Assembly: GCF_004342725.1 (NCBI RefSeq)
Contig: NZ_SMCP01000013.1
Span: 1-64,000 of the forward strand
Direction: 5' to 3'
Length of the DNA stretch: 64,000 bases
Source of the DNA: Testudinibacter aquarius
Lineage (GTDB): Bacteria; Pseudomonadota; Gammaproteobacteria; Enterobacterales; Pasteurellaceae
Shown here: in pieces, positions 50,410-58,806 of the stretch
Layout: each line of letters starts with the position of its first letter
How positions within the stretch are numbered: position 1 is the stretch's first letter
Program-made: the position numbers and the translations under genes
Notes under the pieces: model-generated
Told to the model about the DNA's origin: nothing
The model's input: the letters and a program-made list of their open reading frames with translations, nothing else
Database searches by the model: none

Positions 50410-51909
50410 TCAGTTGTGACCGTTTTTGCCGATTGCCGCCGCCAGCAGCTGCTCTTGTGTCGCCGCGCCGCGCATAAATTCGCTGCTTATTTCACCCTCA
50501 TGCATCACCAAAATCCGATCGCTCATGCCCAACACTTCCGGCATTTCCGAAGAGACCAAAATAATACTCAGCCCTTCGTTTTTAAATTTATTGATCAATT
50601 GATAGATCTCTTTTTTCGCCCCGACATCCACGCCGCGGGTCGGCTCGTCCAGAATCAGCACCTGCGGACGGGTCATCAAGCCTTTGGCAATCGCCACTTT
50701 TTGCTGGTTGCCGCCGGATAGTAATCCGATCTGTTGATCGCGATTTGGGGTTTTGATATTGAACAACAGGATAAAATCGTCCACCGCCAAGCGTTCTGCG
50801 CCTTTTTGGATATAGCCATATTGGGAAAAATGCTGAAGTGCGGTCAAGGTCATATTCTCTTTCACCGACATCCCCAACACCAAGCCGTCGCCTTTGCGAT
50901 CTTCAGAGATGTACACAATCCCGTTTTGCAAACCGTCTTGTTCGCTGCGATTTTCAACGATTTTGCCGTTCAACCGCACTTCGCCTGCGGTTTTCGGCAA
51001 TGCGCCGTAGATCACTTTCATCAGTTCGCTTCTGCCGGCGCCCATCAAACCGGAAACCCCCAGAATTTCGCCGGCATACAGCGTAAAATTGACATTGTGC
51101 ACGCCACTGCCCGACAGGTTGCTGACCGTCAAGCGCGTTTCGCCGCGGGCTTTTTCTAAATGCGGGTAGTATTCGTCCAAGCGGCGACCGACCATCATTT
51201 CAATTAAACGGTCTTCATTCAGATCCGCCACCGCACTTTCGCCGATAAATTCGCCGTCACGCAACACGGTCACATCGTCGCAAATCTCAAAAATCTCTTT
51301 GATCCGATGCGAAATATAAACAATACCGCAGCCTTCGGCGGTCAATTCACGAATAATCTTAAACAATGACTCGGTTTCGGTGTCGGTCAACGCATCAGTT
51401 GGTTCGTCCATAATAATCACCCGCGATTTAAAACTGATCGCTTTGGCAATTTCCACCATTTGTAATTCGCCGATCGACAGCTCGCCAGCCAGCGTGCGGC
51501 TACTGTGTTTCACGCCCAATTTCGCCAGTAATTTGTCGGCTTCCCGATACATTTTCGCCCAATCTATTTTGCCGAATCGGTTGACAAATTCGCAGCCGAG
51601 AAAAATATTTTCCGCAATCGTCAGATTGTCAATCAGGTTCAATTCTTGGTGGATAATGCTAATGCCTGCCTCTTCCGAGTCTTTCGGCCCCTTGAATGTC
51701 ACCGCGTTGCCCAGATATTCAATCGTGCCTTGATCTTTGCTGTAGATGCCTGTCAGAACTTTCATCAGGGTCGATTTGCCGGCGCCGTTTTCGCCCATCA
51801 ACGCCATCACCCGCCCGGCATACACATTCAGGCAGGCGTTGTTCAATGCTTTCACGCCGGGGAAGGATTTATCAATGCCTTGTATGCGTAATAAAGTTTG
51901 CGCTTGCAT
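50410..51909 (-). CDS. rbsA: Ribose ABC transporter ATP-binding protein
   Basis: ATPase with two nucleotide-binding domains, 499 residues. Domain 1 has Walker [13 protein letters not shown], signature [14 protein letters not shown] and Walker [12 protein letters not shown]. Domain 2 has the degenerate Walker [13 protein letters not shown], signature [15 protein letters not shown] and Walker [13 protein letters not shown]. This matches monosaccharide ABC ATPases. Starts 11 bp after rbsD. Confidence 0.96.
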   Translation of the reverse strand: MQAQTLLRIQGIDKSFPGVKALNNACLNVYAGRVMALMGENGAGKSTLMKVLTGIYSKDQGTIEYLGNAVTFKGPKDSEEAGISIIHQELNLIDNLTIAENIFLGCEFVNRFGKIDWAKMYREADKLLAKLGVKHSSRTLAGELSIGELQMVEIAKAISFKSRVIIMDEPTDALTDTETESLFKIIRELTAEGCGIVYISHRIKEIFEICDDVTVLRDGEFIGESAVADLNEDRLIEMMVGRRLDEYYPHLEKARGETRLTVSNLSGSGVHNVNFTLYAGEILGVSGLMGAGRSELMKVIYGALPKTAGEVRLNGKIVENRSEQDGLQNGIVYISEDRKGDGLVLGMSVKENMTLTALQHFSQYGYIQKGAERLAVDDFILLFNIKTPNRDQQIGLLSGGNQQKVAIAKGLMTRPQVLILDEPTRGVDVGAKKEIYQLINKFKNEGLSIILVSSEMPEVLGMSDRILVMHEGEISSEFMRGAATQEQLLAAAIGKNGHN

Positions 51910-51920
51910 TCAATTTCCCC

Positions 51921-52340
51921 TTAAAACGGCACGCCGGAATGCAGAATCACATTGGCATAAGGCGTGCATTCGCCGCTGCGCACAATGCCTTTTGATTGGC
52001 AACTCAACGCTTTAAACTCTTCATGGCTGACATAATCCAGCGCAATTTTATTGCCTTGTTGCTGTTCCAATTGTTTTAGCTGTTGCAATAACGCTTGATG
52101 CACTTCTGGATTTTGGGTTTCAATCTCCTCCGCCAGCACCGCACTTTCGACAAATAATTCTTCGGTCACCACCGCCACCGTTTGCACAAAGTGCGGTACG
52201 CCGGCGGTCAGCGCCAAATCAACCCGCTCAATGCTGTCCGGAATCGGCAACCCCGCATCGCACACCGTCAAACTGTCGGTATGCCCTAGGGTGGCGATCA
52301 AATGCGATAGCTGTGCATTTAAAAGTGCGGTTTTCTTCAT
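51921..52340 (-). CDS. rbsD: D-ribose pyranase
   Basis: Interconverts beta-pyranose and beta-furanose forms of ribose so that it can be phosphorylated. 139 residues. It starts [34 protein letters not shown], which contains the catalytic His and Asp, and ends in [21 protein letters not shown], the family C-terminal substrate loop. First gene of the operon, 33 bp after the RbsR operator. Confidence 0.96.
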   Translation of the reverse strand: MKKTALLNAQLSHLIATLGHTDSLTVCDAGLPIPDSIERVDLALTAGVPHFVQTVAVVTEELFVESAVLAEEIETQNPEVHQALLQQLKQLEQQQGNKIALDYVSHEEFKALSCQSKGIVRSGECTPYANVILHSGVPF

Positions 52341-52372
52341 CTGGTATCCTTAAATTTCTTTTTTGTACTTTT

Positions 52373-52390
52373 CATCGAAACGTTTCGATG
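52373..52390 (-). promoter_or_regulatory. RbsR operator
   Basis: CATCGAAACGTTTCGATG is a perfect 18-bp palindrome. Its core CGAAACGTTTCG is the RbsR operator core known from E. coli. It lies 33 bp before rbsD. A weak CRP-like site (TGTGA-GCTGGA-TCGGA, 52449-52464) lies upstream of it. Confidence 0.85.
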
Positions 52391-52474
52391 AGATTTGAAC
52401 ACATTCTAGAGAAGAAAATCTGAAAACAGAACCGGATTTATGACAGAATGTGAGCTGGATCGGATTTTAGATTG

Positions 52475-52498
52475 TAGGGCGGTTAAAATACCGCCCTA
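52475..52498 (-). terminator. Hairpin after add
   Basis: TAGGGCGGT/ACCGCCCTA, a 9-bp stem with a 6-nt loop, lies 8 bp after the add stop. It resembles the palindromes in repeats R1 and R2. Confidence 0.55.
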
Positions 52499-52506
52499 AT
52501 GGAAGA

Positions 52507-53670
52507 TTATTGACGATAGGTCAAGCGCTGCTGCAAGCGCACTTTTAGCGCTGGATTCGGGCAAGTTTGGATAAGGTCGGCAAGCTGTTGCCAATCTTGT
52601 GCGGTAAATTGTTGATAAACATGCTGGATCAGTTGCGCTTTGACCGCACTTTCCACAAAGGCACACTCTAAAGCACACAGGCTGATGTCAAACAGCTCCG
52701 CACGGCAGAAGCCAAATTGCTGTGCCGCAATCCGGTACTCTTTTTCAATATCAGTGCCGAATAGCCCGGCATCATCGGTGTTGATGCAGACCCGCACCCC
52801 GGCATCATACAATTTACGCAGCGGATGCTCGGCCAGCGAAGCCTGCAATTCCGGTACTAAAATTCGGTTGCTGCAGGGGGAAACTTCTAAAGTAATTTGC
52901 TGTTCAATCAATAAATTAATTAATTCAGGATCCTGAATCGAGGCAATGCCATGACCGATTCTGACCGCACCGTACTTGATCGCCTGCCATACACTTTCTG
53001 CGCCACAAATTTCGCCGGCGTGATAGGATTTCGGCAGCGGAATTTCAGCAACCAATTGATGTAACTCGGCGAAATCGGAGAACTGTCCTGCTTTTTCATT
53101 GCCGGCGATGTTAAAGCCGCTGACCGAAGTACGCGGGTTTTGCGCAATAAATGCGGCACTCGCCAGCATATCCGCATAAGGCAGATGGCGTACGCCACAG
53201 GCATGCAAACGGGTTTCGGTGCCGTACTCTGAGCGCACTTCGGCAATCGCTTGTTCAATGCCTTGCATAATGTCGTGGTAACGCTGTGCCGACCAAGCGG
53301 TGTTGCCGTGTTCGTCAACGCTGGTGCACATATGAAAAGCAGAGGTGATCAGCTCGCAGTAAATCAGCCCCTGTTTGGCGTTACGACTGAGATAGTCTTT
53401 GGTCACCCAATAGTAATCTTGCGCATCACGCACCAGATCAGCGACGGTATCATAGGTTTTCACAAACTCGCGAAAATCTGATTCGTCATAACGATAGCGC
53501 CCGTTCGGAAAATCCAGCGGATCATATTCGCCCGCTTGATATAAAAAATCCGGCGGCAACCGCACTTGGTATTTTTCCGCCAGTTGCAATGCCAAGTGCG
53601 GTGCGACAGAACCTTCGATATGTTCGTGCAGCACCACTTTGGGTAAAGTGTGGTTGAAAAGTGCGGTCAT
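52507..53670 (-). CDS. add: Adenosine deaminase
   Basis: Zinc-dependent hydrolase converting adenosine to inosine, 387 residues, longer than the ~333 of E. coli Add. The zinc site HEHIEGSV (His-x-His variant LHEHIEG), substrate-binding SGFNIAGNE, catalytic KSYHAGEICG, IGHGIAS and the metal Asp in INTDDAGLFG are all present. The start at 53670 (GAGGATTC upstream) overlaps an uptake signal that encodes the first residues MTALF. It complements the nucleoside uptake and deo genes at the window start. AMP deaminase or N6-modified adenosine specificity cannot be excluded. Confidence 0.88.
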   Translation of the reverse strand: MTALFNHTLPKVVLHEHIEGSVAPHLALQLAEKYQVRLPPDFLYQAGEYDPLDFPNGRYRYDESDFREFVKTYDTVADLVRDAQDYYWVTKDYLSRNAKQGLIYCELITSAFHMCTSVDEHGNTAWSAQRYHDIMQGIEQAIAEVRSEYGTETRLHACGVRHLPYADMLASAAFIAQNPRTSVSGFNIAGNEKAGQFSDFAELHQLVAEIPLPKSYHAGEICGAESVWQAIKYGAVRIGHGIASIQDPELINLLIEQQITLEVSPCSNRILVPELQASLAEHPLRKLYDAGVRVCINTDDAGLFGTDIEKEYRIAAQQFGFCRAELFDISLCALECAFVESAVKAQLIQHVYQQFTAQDWQQLADLIQTCPNPALKVRLQQRLTYRQ

Positions 53671-53766
53671 AGTAGAATCCTCGACAATCAAAAATATTGG
53701 GCTGATTTTAGTGATTATCGTTGAAAAAGCAAGCTATCATTCGGATAGCTTCGGCTTAGCACAGGA

Positions 53767-54117
53767 TTACAACGGACTTTCAATCTGTAACTGTTCGCAG
53801 AGGGTGCTGATCGAAAGCAGCAGATAAGAACGCAGGATTTTTTCACTGCGTAGGGTTTTGACTTGCAGCAACAGCGAATCTTTATTGTCTTGCACGCTCA
53901 ATGCCGTCAATTGCAGCTCTTTTTCCAATTTCTGCAGCATCGCCTTGTCTTGTACCGAATGCAATTGCTGCAAAAACTCCAGCGTTAGCGTCGATGACAG
54001 CGCATATTCCTGACTTTCATTGTTTAACCGCACTTTTAAAGCCAGATAGTGTTCGATATCATGGAAAGTTGCGGTTTCCAACACTTTCATTTTTGCATTA
54101 GCAGATAACATTTTCAT
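53767..54117 (-). CDS. Conserved-looking small protein of unknown function
   Basis: 116 residues, no signal peptide or membrane span. Mostly helical, Leu- and Gln-rich (LEFLQQLHSVQDKAMLQKLEKELQLTALSVQDN), with coiled-coil potential. I do not recognise a family. An uptake signal is present in the coding region, so it belongs to the native chromosome and marks the left edge before the AT-rich segment. The start may be the first or third codon (both ATG). It faces away from the PTS operon and shares with it the regulatory gap holding the CRP sites. Confidence 0.6.
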   Translation of the reverse strand: MKMLSANAKMKVLETATFHDIEHYLALKVRLNNESQEYALSSTLTLEFLQQLHSVQDKAMLQKLEKELQLTALSVQDNKDSLLLQVKTLRSEKILRSYLLLSISTLCEQLQIESPL

Positions 54118-54146
54118 CTCAGCGTTATATTTAAGGTTTTATTTTT

Positions 54147-54208
54147 AAATGTGATTTATATCACTCTTTTATAATTCCATAGTATTTATTGTGATATAAA
54201 TCACATTT
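54147..54208. promoter_or_regulatory. Two CRP sites in exact inverted repeat
   Basis: TGTGATTTATATCACT (54150-54165) and TGTGATATAAATCACA (54190-54205, perfect half-sites). The 18-bp blocks 54147-54164 and 54191-54208 are exact reverse complements separated by 26 bp; site centres are 40 bp apart. They lie in the 325-bp divergent gap between the small unknown gene and the PTS operon. Catabolite control is the natural reading. Confidence 0.8.
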
Positions 54209-54259
54209 TTATGATAATCAAAATAAAAGTATTAACAAGCCTACCACCTACATAAAAAT

Positions 54260-54344
54260 ATCATATGATTAAAATAATAAAAACATTAAAAATGTTAAGT
54301 TAAATCAAAATTATAAATAAAAACAAAAAATATAATCATATGAT
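54260..54344 (+). promoter_or_regulatory. Pair of ATCATATGAT palindromes upstream of the PTS operon
   Basis: The perfect 10-bp palindrome ATCATATGAT occurs at 54260-54269 and 54335-54344, 75 bp centre to centre, both with AT-rich flanks. Candidate operators for a local regulator; no consensus is known to me. Confidence 0.4.
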
Positions 54345-54357
54345 ATATTTTTACATT

Positions 54358-54373
54358 TGAGACAAGGATCACA
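54358..54373 (+). promoter_or_regulatory. Third CRP-like site, near the IIC start
   Basis: TGAGA-CAAGGA-TCACA, one mismatch to the consensus, 70 bp before the IIC gene. Confidence 0.55.
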
Positions 54374-54442
54374 TTTTATCTCAAAAAAGAGTGTTACATT
54401 TCAAACAGAGATCTCTACCACCACTCCAAGAGGGATATTGCT

Positions 54443-55720
54443 ATGAGTACATTTATTAAAAAATTAGAAAATAAACTAATGCCTATTGCAGGTAAATTAG
54501 CACAACAACCACATCTCGGTGCAATACGTGATGCCTATATTTCATTTATGCCATTTATTATAGTCGGTTCTATTTTATTGGTAATCAGCTCATTTCCCAG
54601 TGAACACTATAAGATCTTTATGGCAGAAACATTCGGTCAAAATTGGGCAAATACTATTGAAATTCCATTCAATGCTATTTTTTCGACTATGGCGATTTTT
54701 ATTTCTTTCTTAGTTGCTTATAGACTGGCTGAACGTTATAACATTGATAGGCTCTCTGCAGGAATTTTATCTCTCTCATCTTTCTTGATTGTTACCCCAT
54801 TTCTACAAATAGAAAACATCGGTACTGTTATTTCAACAGAATGGCTTGGCTCAAAAGGACTATTTATAGCGATGATAGGTGCACTATTATGGACGGAACT
54901 TTTTACCTGGTTAATCCGTAAAAATATTGTAATCAAAATGCCTGAAGGAGTTCCTCCAGCAGTACAACAATCATTTGCAGCATTAATTCCTGCATTAGTG
55001 ATTTTAATTTTTGCTTTAATTATCAGACAACTCTTCGCACACACTGAATATCAAACAATTCACCGTTTTATTTACGAATTTGTTGCTGCCCCGATTCGCC
55101 ATTTCGGTACATCATATATTGGTGCTATTTTAACAGTTTTTAGTATAAATATATTATGGTCAGTAGGAATTAATTCAGGCTCAATGGTAAATGGTATTTT
55201 ACGTCCATTTTGGTTGGAAAATCAGGCTGAGAATTTAACAGCAATGCAAAATGGTTTAACCCCACCACATGTCATCACTGAACAATTTTTCGATATGATT
55301 TGGATGGGGGGCTCAGGTTCTACCTTAGCACTAGTATTGGCAATGCTAATCTTTGCCCGTAGTCAACATGCTAAAAAAGTATCACGCCTTGCCATCGGTT
55401 CATCAATATTCAATATTAATGAACCGGTTTTATTTGGTTTACCAGTGATTTTAAACCCAATTATGTTAATTCCTTTTAATTTAGCCCCTCTTATCATTAC
55501 CACTGTGCAATATCTCGCAATGTCACTTGAACTGGTTGCTACAACCACTGGTGTTTATATTCCTTGGACACTACCACCAGTGATCAGTGGTTTCATTGTA
55601 ACTGGACATATTTCCGGCGCAATTATACAAATTCTAAATCTATTGATTGCCGCAATGATCTATTTACCATTCTTCCGTATTATTGATGCGCAATACCGTC
55701 AAAAAGAACAAGGGCTGTAA
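54443..55720 (+). CDS. PTS transporter subunit IIC, Lac/cellobiose family
   Basis: Membrane channel of a phosphotransferase system, 425 residues with about ten spans. Features of the Lac family: the N-terminal MPIAGKLAQQPHLGAIRDAYISFMPF, PEGVPPAVQQSFAALIPA, and the substrate-loop segment FDMIWMGGSGSTLALV, then FNINEPVLFGLPVILNP. Its relatives carry chitobiose, cellobiose or lactose. The start has GAGGGA upstream. First gene of a five-gene unit with very short or overlapping junctions; the sugar is unknown, but the neighbours suggest an amino-linked GlcNAc compound. Confidence 0.9.
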   Translation: MSTFIKKLENKLMPIAGKLAQQPHLGAIRDAYISFMPFIIVGSILLVISSFPSEHYKIFMAETFGQNWANTIEIPFNAIFSTMAIFISFLVAYRLAERYNIDRLSAGILSLSSFLIVTPFLQIENIGTVISTEWLGSKGLFIAMIGALLWTELFTWLIRKNIVIKMPEGVPPAVQQSFAALIPALVILIFALIIRQLFAHTEYQTIHRFIYEFVAAPIRHFGTSYIGAILTVFSINILWSVGINSGSMVNGILRPFWLENQAENLTAMQNGLTPPHVITEQFFDMIWMGGSGSTLALVLAMLIFARSQHAKKVSRLAIGSSIFNINEPVLFGLPVILNPIMLIPFNLAPLIITTVQYLAMSLELVATTTGVYIPWTLPPVISGFIVTGHISGAIIQILNLLIAAMIYLPFFRIIDAQYRQKEQGL

Positions 55721-55722
55721 GT

Positions 55723-56685
55723 ATGAAAAAAAGAAAATGGGCACTAATTGCTACTTGGAGAATGGCATATGAAGGTGTTAATTCTGCAAGCTATTTGCTG
55801 AAGTGCGGTGAACACAGCAGCAAAGCTATAACTGAATCGATCAGAACTGTAGAAGACTATCCCTATTATAAATCGGTTGGTTATGGTGGTTTACCTAATG
55901 AAGAAGGAGAAGTCGAATTAGATGCGGCTTTTATGAATGGTACAACCTTGGCATTCGGTGCTGTTGCTGGAATTAAAAATATTGCCAATCCAATTTTAAT
56001 TGCCGAATCACTCAGTAATGAACGCTTCAACAATATTTTAGTCGGCGTAGGTGCTGAAAAATGGGCAATAAAAAAGGGGTTTATGGCAAAAAACATGCTT
56101 ACTGAACGGGCAAAAGAATTCTACCAAAAACGCTATAACCAGACTATTGGTAGAGGGTTAAGCCCTTATTCAGGTCACGACACAGTTGGAATTATTGCAA
56201 TGGATCAACTTCAAAATATCTGCGTAGGTACTTCTACCAGTGGTTTATTTATGAAGCGTCAGGGAAGGGTTGGTGATTCCCCTATTATTGGCTCCGGATT
56301 TTATGCCGATTCCAATATTGGTGCGGCGACAGCGACTGGTTTAGGTGAGGATTTAATGAAAGGCTGCACCAGCTATGAAGTCGTTCGTAAAATGCGTGAT
56401 GGAATGTCTCCTCAGCAGGCCGCCGATGCAACTTTAAATGAATTAGAACTCACATTATATGAACGTTATGGTAAAGCCGGTGATCTTTCCGTCGTCTGTA
56501 TGAACAAAAATGGTAATGTTGGCGTTTCAACGAATATAGACAATTTCTCTTTTGTGATTGCAACAGAAGCAATTCCAGCTACAGTTTATCTTGCTAACAA
56601 AGAGAATGGCAGAACTAGCTATCACCCTGCCGATGAAGACTGGCTTGCTGCTTATCAAATGAGAGTGACGGGGGAATTAAAATGA
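55723..56685 (+). CDS. Glycosylasparaginase (N4-(beta-GlcNAc)-L-asparaginase) family Ntn-hydrolase
   Basis: Predicted amidase of 320 residues cleaving the bond between GlcNAc and Asn. The self-processing site is SGHDTVGIIAMD, with autocleavage before Thr154, the catalytic N-terminal nucleophile of the beta chain. HDT is characteristic of glycosylasparaginases rather than plant-type asparaginases. Downstream GTSTSGLFMKRQGRVGDSPIIGSGFYAD (substrate Arg and Asp) and GAATATGLGEDLMKG also match the family. No signal peptide is present, so it acts in the cytosol, whereas the human enzyme is lysosomal and many bacterial ones are exported. It starts 2 bp after IIC and overlaps the peptidase gene by 4 bp. 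Confidence 0.88.
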   Translation: MKKRKWALIATWRMAYEGVNSASYLLKCGEHSSKAITESIRTVEDYPYYKSVGYGGLPNEEGEVELDAAFMNGTTLAFGAVAGIKNIANPILIAESLSNERFNNILVGVGAEKWAIKKGFMAKNMLTERAKEFYQKRYNQTIGRGLSPYSGHDTVGIIAMDQLQNICVGTSTSGLFMKRQGRVGDSPIIGSGFYADSNIGAATATGLGEDLMKGCTSYEVVRKMRDGMSPQQAADATLNELELTLYERYGKAGDLSVVCMNKNGNVGVSTNIDNFSFVIATEAIPATVYLANKENGRTSYHPADEDWLAAYQMRVTGELK

Positions 56686-58169
56686 AATTATCCTTTTTAA
56701 GTGCAAATTGGCAGGAGTATAATCCATATTTATCGCAATCAACCTTGTTTGTTTGGCGATCTAATCTGGATTATTTAGAAACATTACCTATACTTGCGTC
56801 ATTGAAAACAACTTTGGAACGCTATACTGATAATACGGTTTCAATTGGATTAAATCCTGTTTGTGAAAATATCTATTTCTTGCCTGAGAATCCTGGTGCA
56901 TGTCAACAATTTATTTCCAAACAAGCTTCTGCTGCATTAAAAACTAATTTTGAATTTTTGCGGAAAAAGATAAGAGAATCCCACTCTAGTATTATTTTTA
57001 TTGATGTTAGTTTATTTGATATTAATAAAATAGAAGATATTGAATTAATTAAACAGCTGCTTATCGAGGTTTATAATCAGTCTTATAATTTACAAAATTT
57101 AAATTATAAAACATTGCAAAAAAATCCGATTAAACAATTTGGTGCATTATTCAAAGATAACGAACAACAAAATACATTTAATCCGATCTATCAAGAAATT
57201 ATAGCCATTGTTTCAGGAATGATACGCTCTAGACAATACTCTGATTCACCAAGTAATTATATCACACCTGAATATATGGCATTTGAATTGAAAAGTTATG
57301 CTAAAAAGCATTGCTTAATGATCAATATTCTAAACAGTAAGGATTTAATTAAGCAAAATTTAAATGCACTACATGCTGTAGGAAAAGGTAGCCATAATTT
57401 ACCTTATCTTGTCGAATTAAGCTATCAAGGCAATATAAATAGCATCGAAAGTTATACTTTTGTAGGTAAAGGTATCACTTTTGACACTGGAGGGCTTTGG
57501 CTTAAATCAGGCGAAGGAATGGCGACAATGAAATATGATATGTGCGGCGCAGCTGTGCTCATTGGATTGCTCGATACTGTCATCCAAATGAAGTTACCAG
57601 TTAACCTTAATATCATATTAGGATTTGCTGAAAATATGCCGACTGCACTTGCAATGCGTCCAGGGGATATTGTAACCATGCATTCCAAACACACGGTAGA
57701 AATCATCAATACCGATGCCGAAGGACGCCTAATTCTAGCTGATATGCTAAGCTATGCAGCAAATAAAAATCCCACATACCTAATCGACATAGCAACCTTA
57801 ACCGGTGCCGTTGTAAAAGCTTTAGGTTACGATATTAGCGGAATGATGAGTAATGATGCGACACTCACAGAAAAATTTATAATAGCCTCTCAACAAACCC
57901 AAGATCGAATCTGGCAACTTCCTTATGATGAAAGTTTTCTCAAACAGGTAAAAAGCCAGATTGCCGATTTTTGTAACACGCCATCCAATAATGCTGCAAT
58001 TTGTGTTTCTGCCGGTTTCTTTTTAAGTCGCTTTATTCATAATTGCAAATGGCTTCATCTTGATATAAGCGGAACAGCACTTCAACGTGATCACGGAATT
58101 TACGCCAGTGGAAGACCAATTCCCTTGCTTTATCAATTCTTGAAAAACCAAACTTTAGAGAAACAATGA
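56682..58169 (+). CDS. M17 leucyl aminopeptidase family protein
   Basis: Two-metal cytosolic aminopeptidase, 495 residues. The catalytic C-terminal half carries VGKGITFDTGGLWLKSGEGMATMKYDMCGAAVL (Lys and Asp metal and catalytic residues) and the signature NTDAEGRLILADML, followed by LIDIATLTGAV. The N-terminal half is unusually divergent and low in known motifs. No export signal. ATG overlaps the amidase stop (ATGA), implying translational coupling. In context it could trim peptide residues flanking a glycosylated Asn before or after the amidase acts. Confidence 0.88.
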   Translation: MKLSFLSANWQEYNPYLSQSTLFVWRSNLDYLETLPILASLKTTLERYTDNTVSIGLNPVCENIYFLPENPGACQQFISKQASAALKTNFEFLRKKIRESHSSIIFIDVSLFDINKIEDIELIKQLLIEVYNQSYNLQNLNYKTLQKNPIKQFGALFKDNEQQNTFNPIYQEIIAIVSGMIRSRQYSDSPSNYITPEYMAFELKSYAKKHCLMINILNSKDLIKQNLNALHAVGKGSHNLPYLVELSYQGNINSIESYTFVGKGITFDTGGLWLKSGEGMATMKYDMCGAAVLIGLLDTVIQMKLPVNLNIILGFAENMPTALAMRPGDIVTMHSKHTVEIINTDAEGRLILADMLSYAANKNPTYLIDIATLTGAVVKALGYDISGMMSNDATLTEKFIIASQQTQDRIWQLPYDESFLKQVKSQIADFCNTPSNNAAICVSAGFFLSRFIHNCKWLHLDISGTALQRDHGIYASGRPIPLLYQFLKNQTLEKQ

Positions 58170-58182
58170 AAGGAGAAAGACA

Positions 58183-58497
58183 ATGAAATCTATTTTACTC
58201 GTCTGTGATTTAGGAATGTCAACCAGTCTAGTGGTTAAAAAAATGCTGAATGCTGCTCAAAAAAGAGGATTAGAAATTAACATTCAAGCCAAAGGATCTC
58301 AAGATTTTAGAACATTAATTCAGCAATTCGATTGTGCATTGCTCGGCCCTCAAATTGCATATAAATTAAGTGATTTTCAGAATATTGCCAATGAATATAA
58401 TAAGAAAGTCGATTGTATAAATATGATGGATTATGGCATGACCGATGGAGAAAAAATCCTTGATCACGCATTATCTTTATTGGAGGATATTAAGTGA
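58183..58497 (+). CDS. PTS subunit IIB, Lac/cellobiose family
   Basis: Phosphocarrier of 104 residues. The phosphorylated Cys is Cys8 in ILLVCDLGMSTSLVVKKM, the P-loop-like motif of Lac-family IIB proteins. A strong AAAGGAGA ribosome site precedes it. It accepts phosphate from IIA and passes it to the sugar in IIC. Confidence 0.92.
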   Translation: MKSILLVCDLGMSTSLVVKKMLNAAQKRGLEINIQAKGSQDFRTLIQQFDCALLGPQIAYKLSDFQNIANEYNKKVDCINMMDYGMTDGEKILDHALSLLEDIK

Positions 58498-58805
58498 GTA
58501 ATAATATATTAGAACAACAGATTATGAATTTAATTGTGAATGCCGGCTGCTGTCGGAGTTTGTTAATCCAAGCTATTTCTGCAGCAAAGAAAAAGGATTT
58601 TTCACTCAGTAATGAGTATATGTTACAAGCAGAAAACATCTTGAAAAAAGCTCATCAAATTCAAACTGAATTGATTAGTTGCGATCAAGGGGAGGGAAAA
58701 ATCCTAGTCACTATCATTATGGTTCATGCACAGGATCACATCATGAACGCTGTTTTATTAATGGATATTGCAAAAGAAATCATTTATCTTCACCAACAAA
58801 AATGA
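58494..58805 (+). CDS. PTS subunit IIA, Lac/cellobiose family
   Basis: Trimeric helical phosphocarrier of 103 residues. The active His is His78 in IIMVHAQDHIMNAVLLMDIAKEII, the same number as in lactococcal IIA-Lac as I recall. It starts at a GTG overlapping the IIB stop (GTGA). Lac-family IIA domains are otherwise uncommon in this host group. The gene ends 1 bp from the convergent IS481-like gene. Confidence 0.92.
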   Translation: MSNNILEQQIMNLIVNAGCCRSLLIQAISAAKKKDFSLSNEYMLQAENILKKAHQIQTELISCDQGEGKILVTIIMVHAQDHIMNAVLLMDIAKEIIYLHQQK

Positions 58806-58806
58806 T

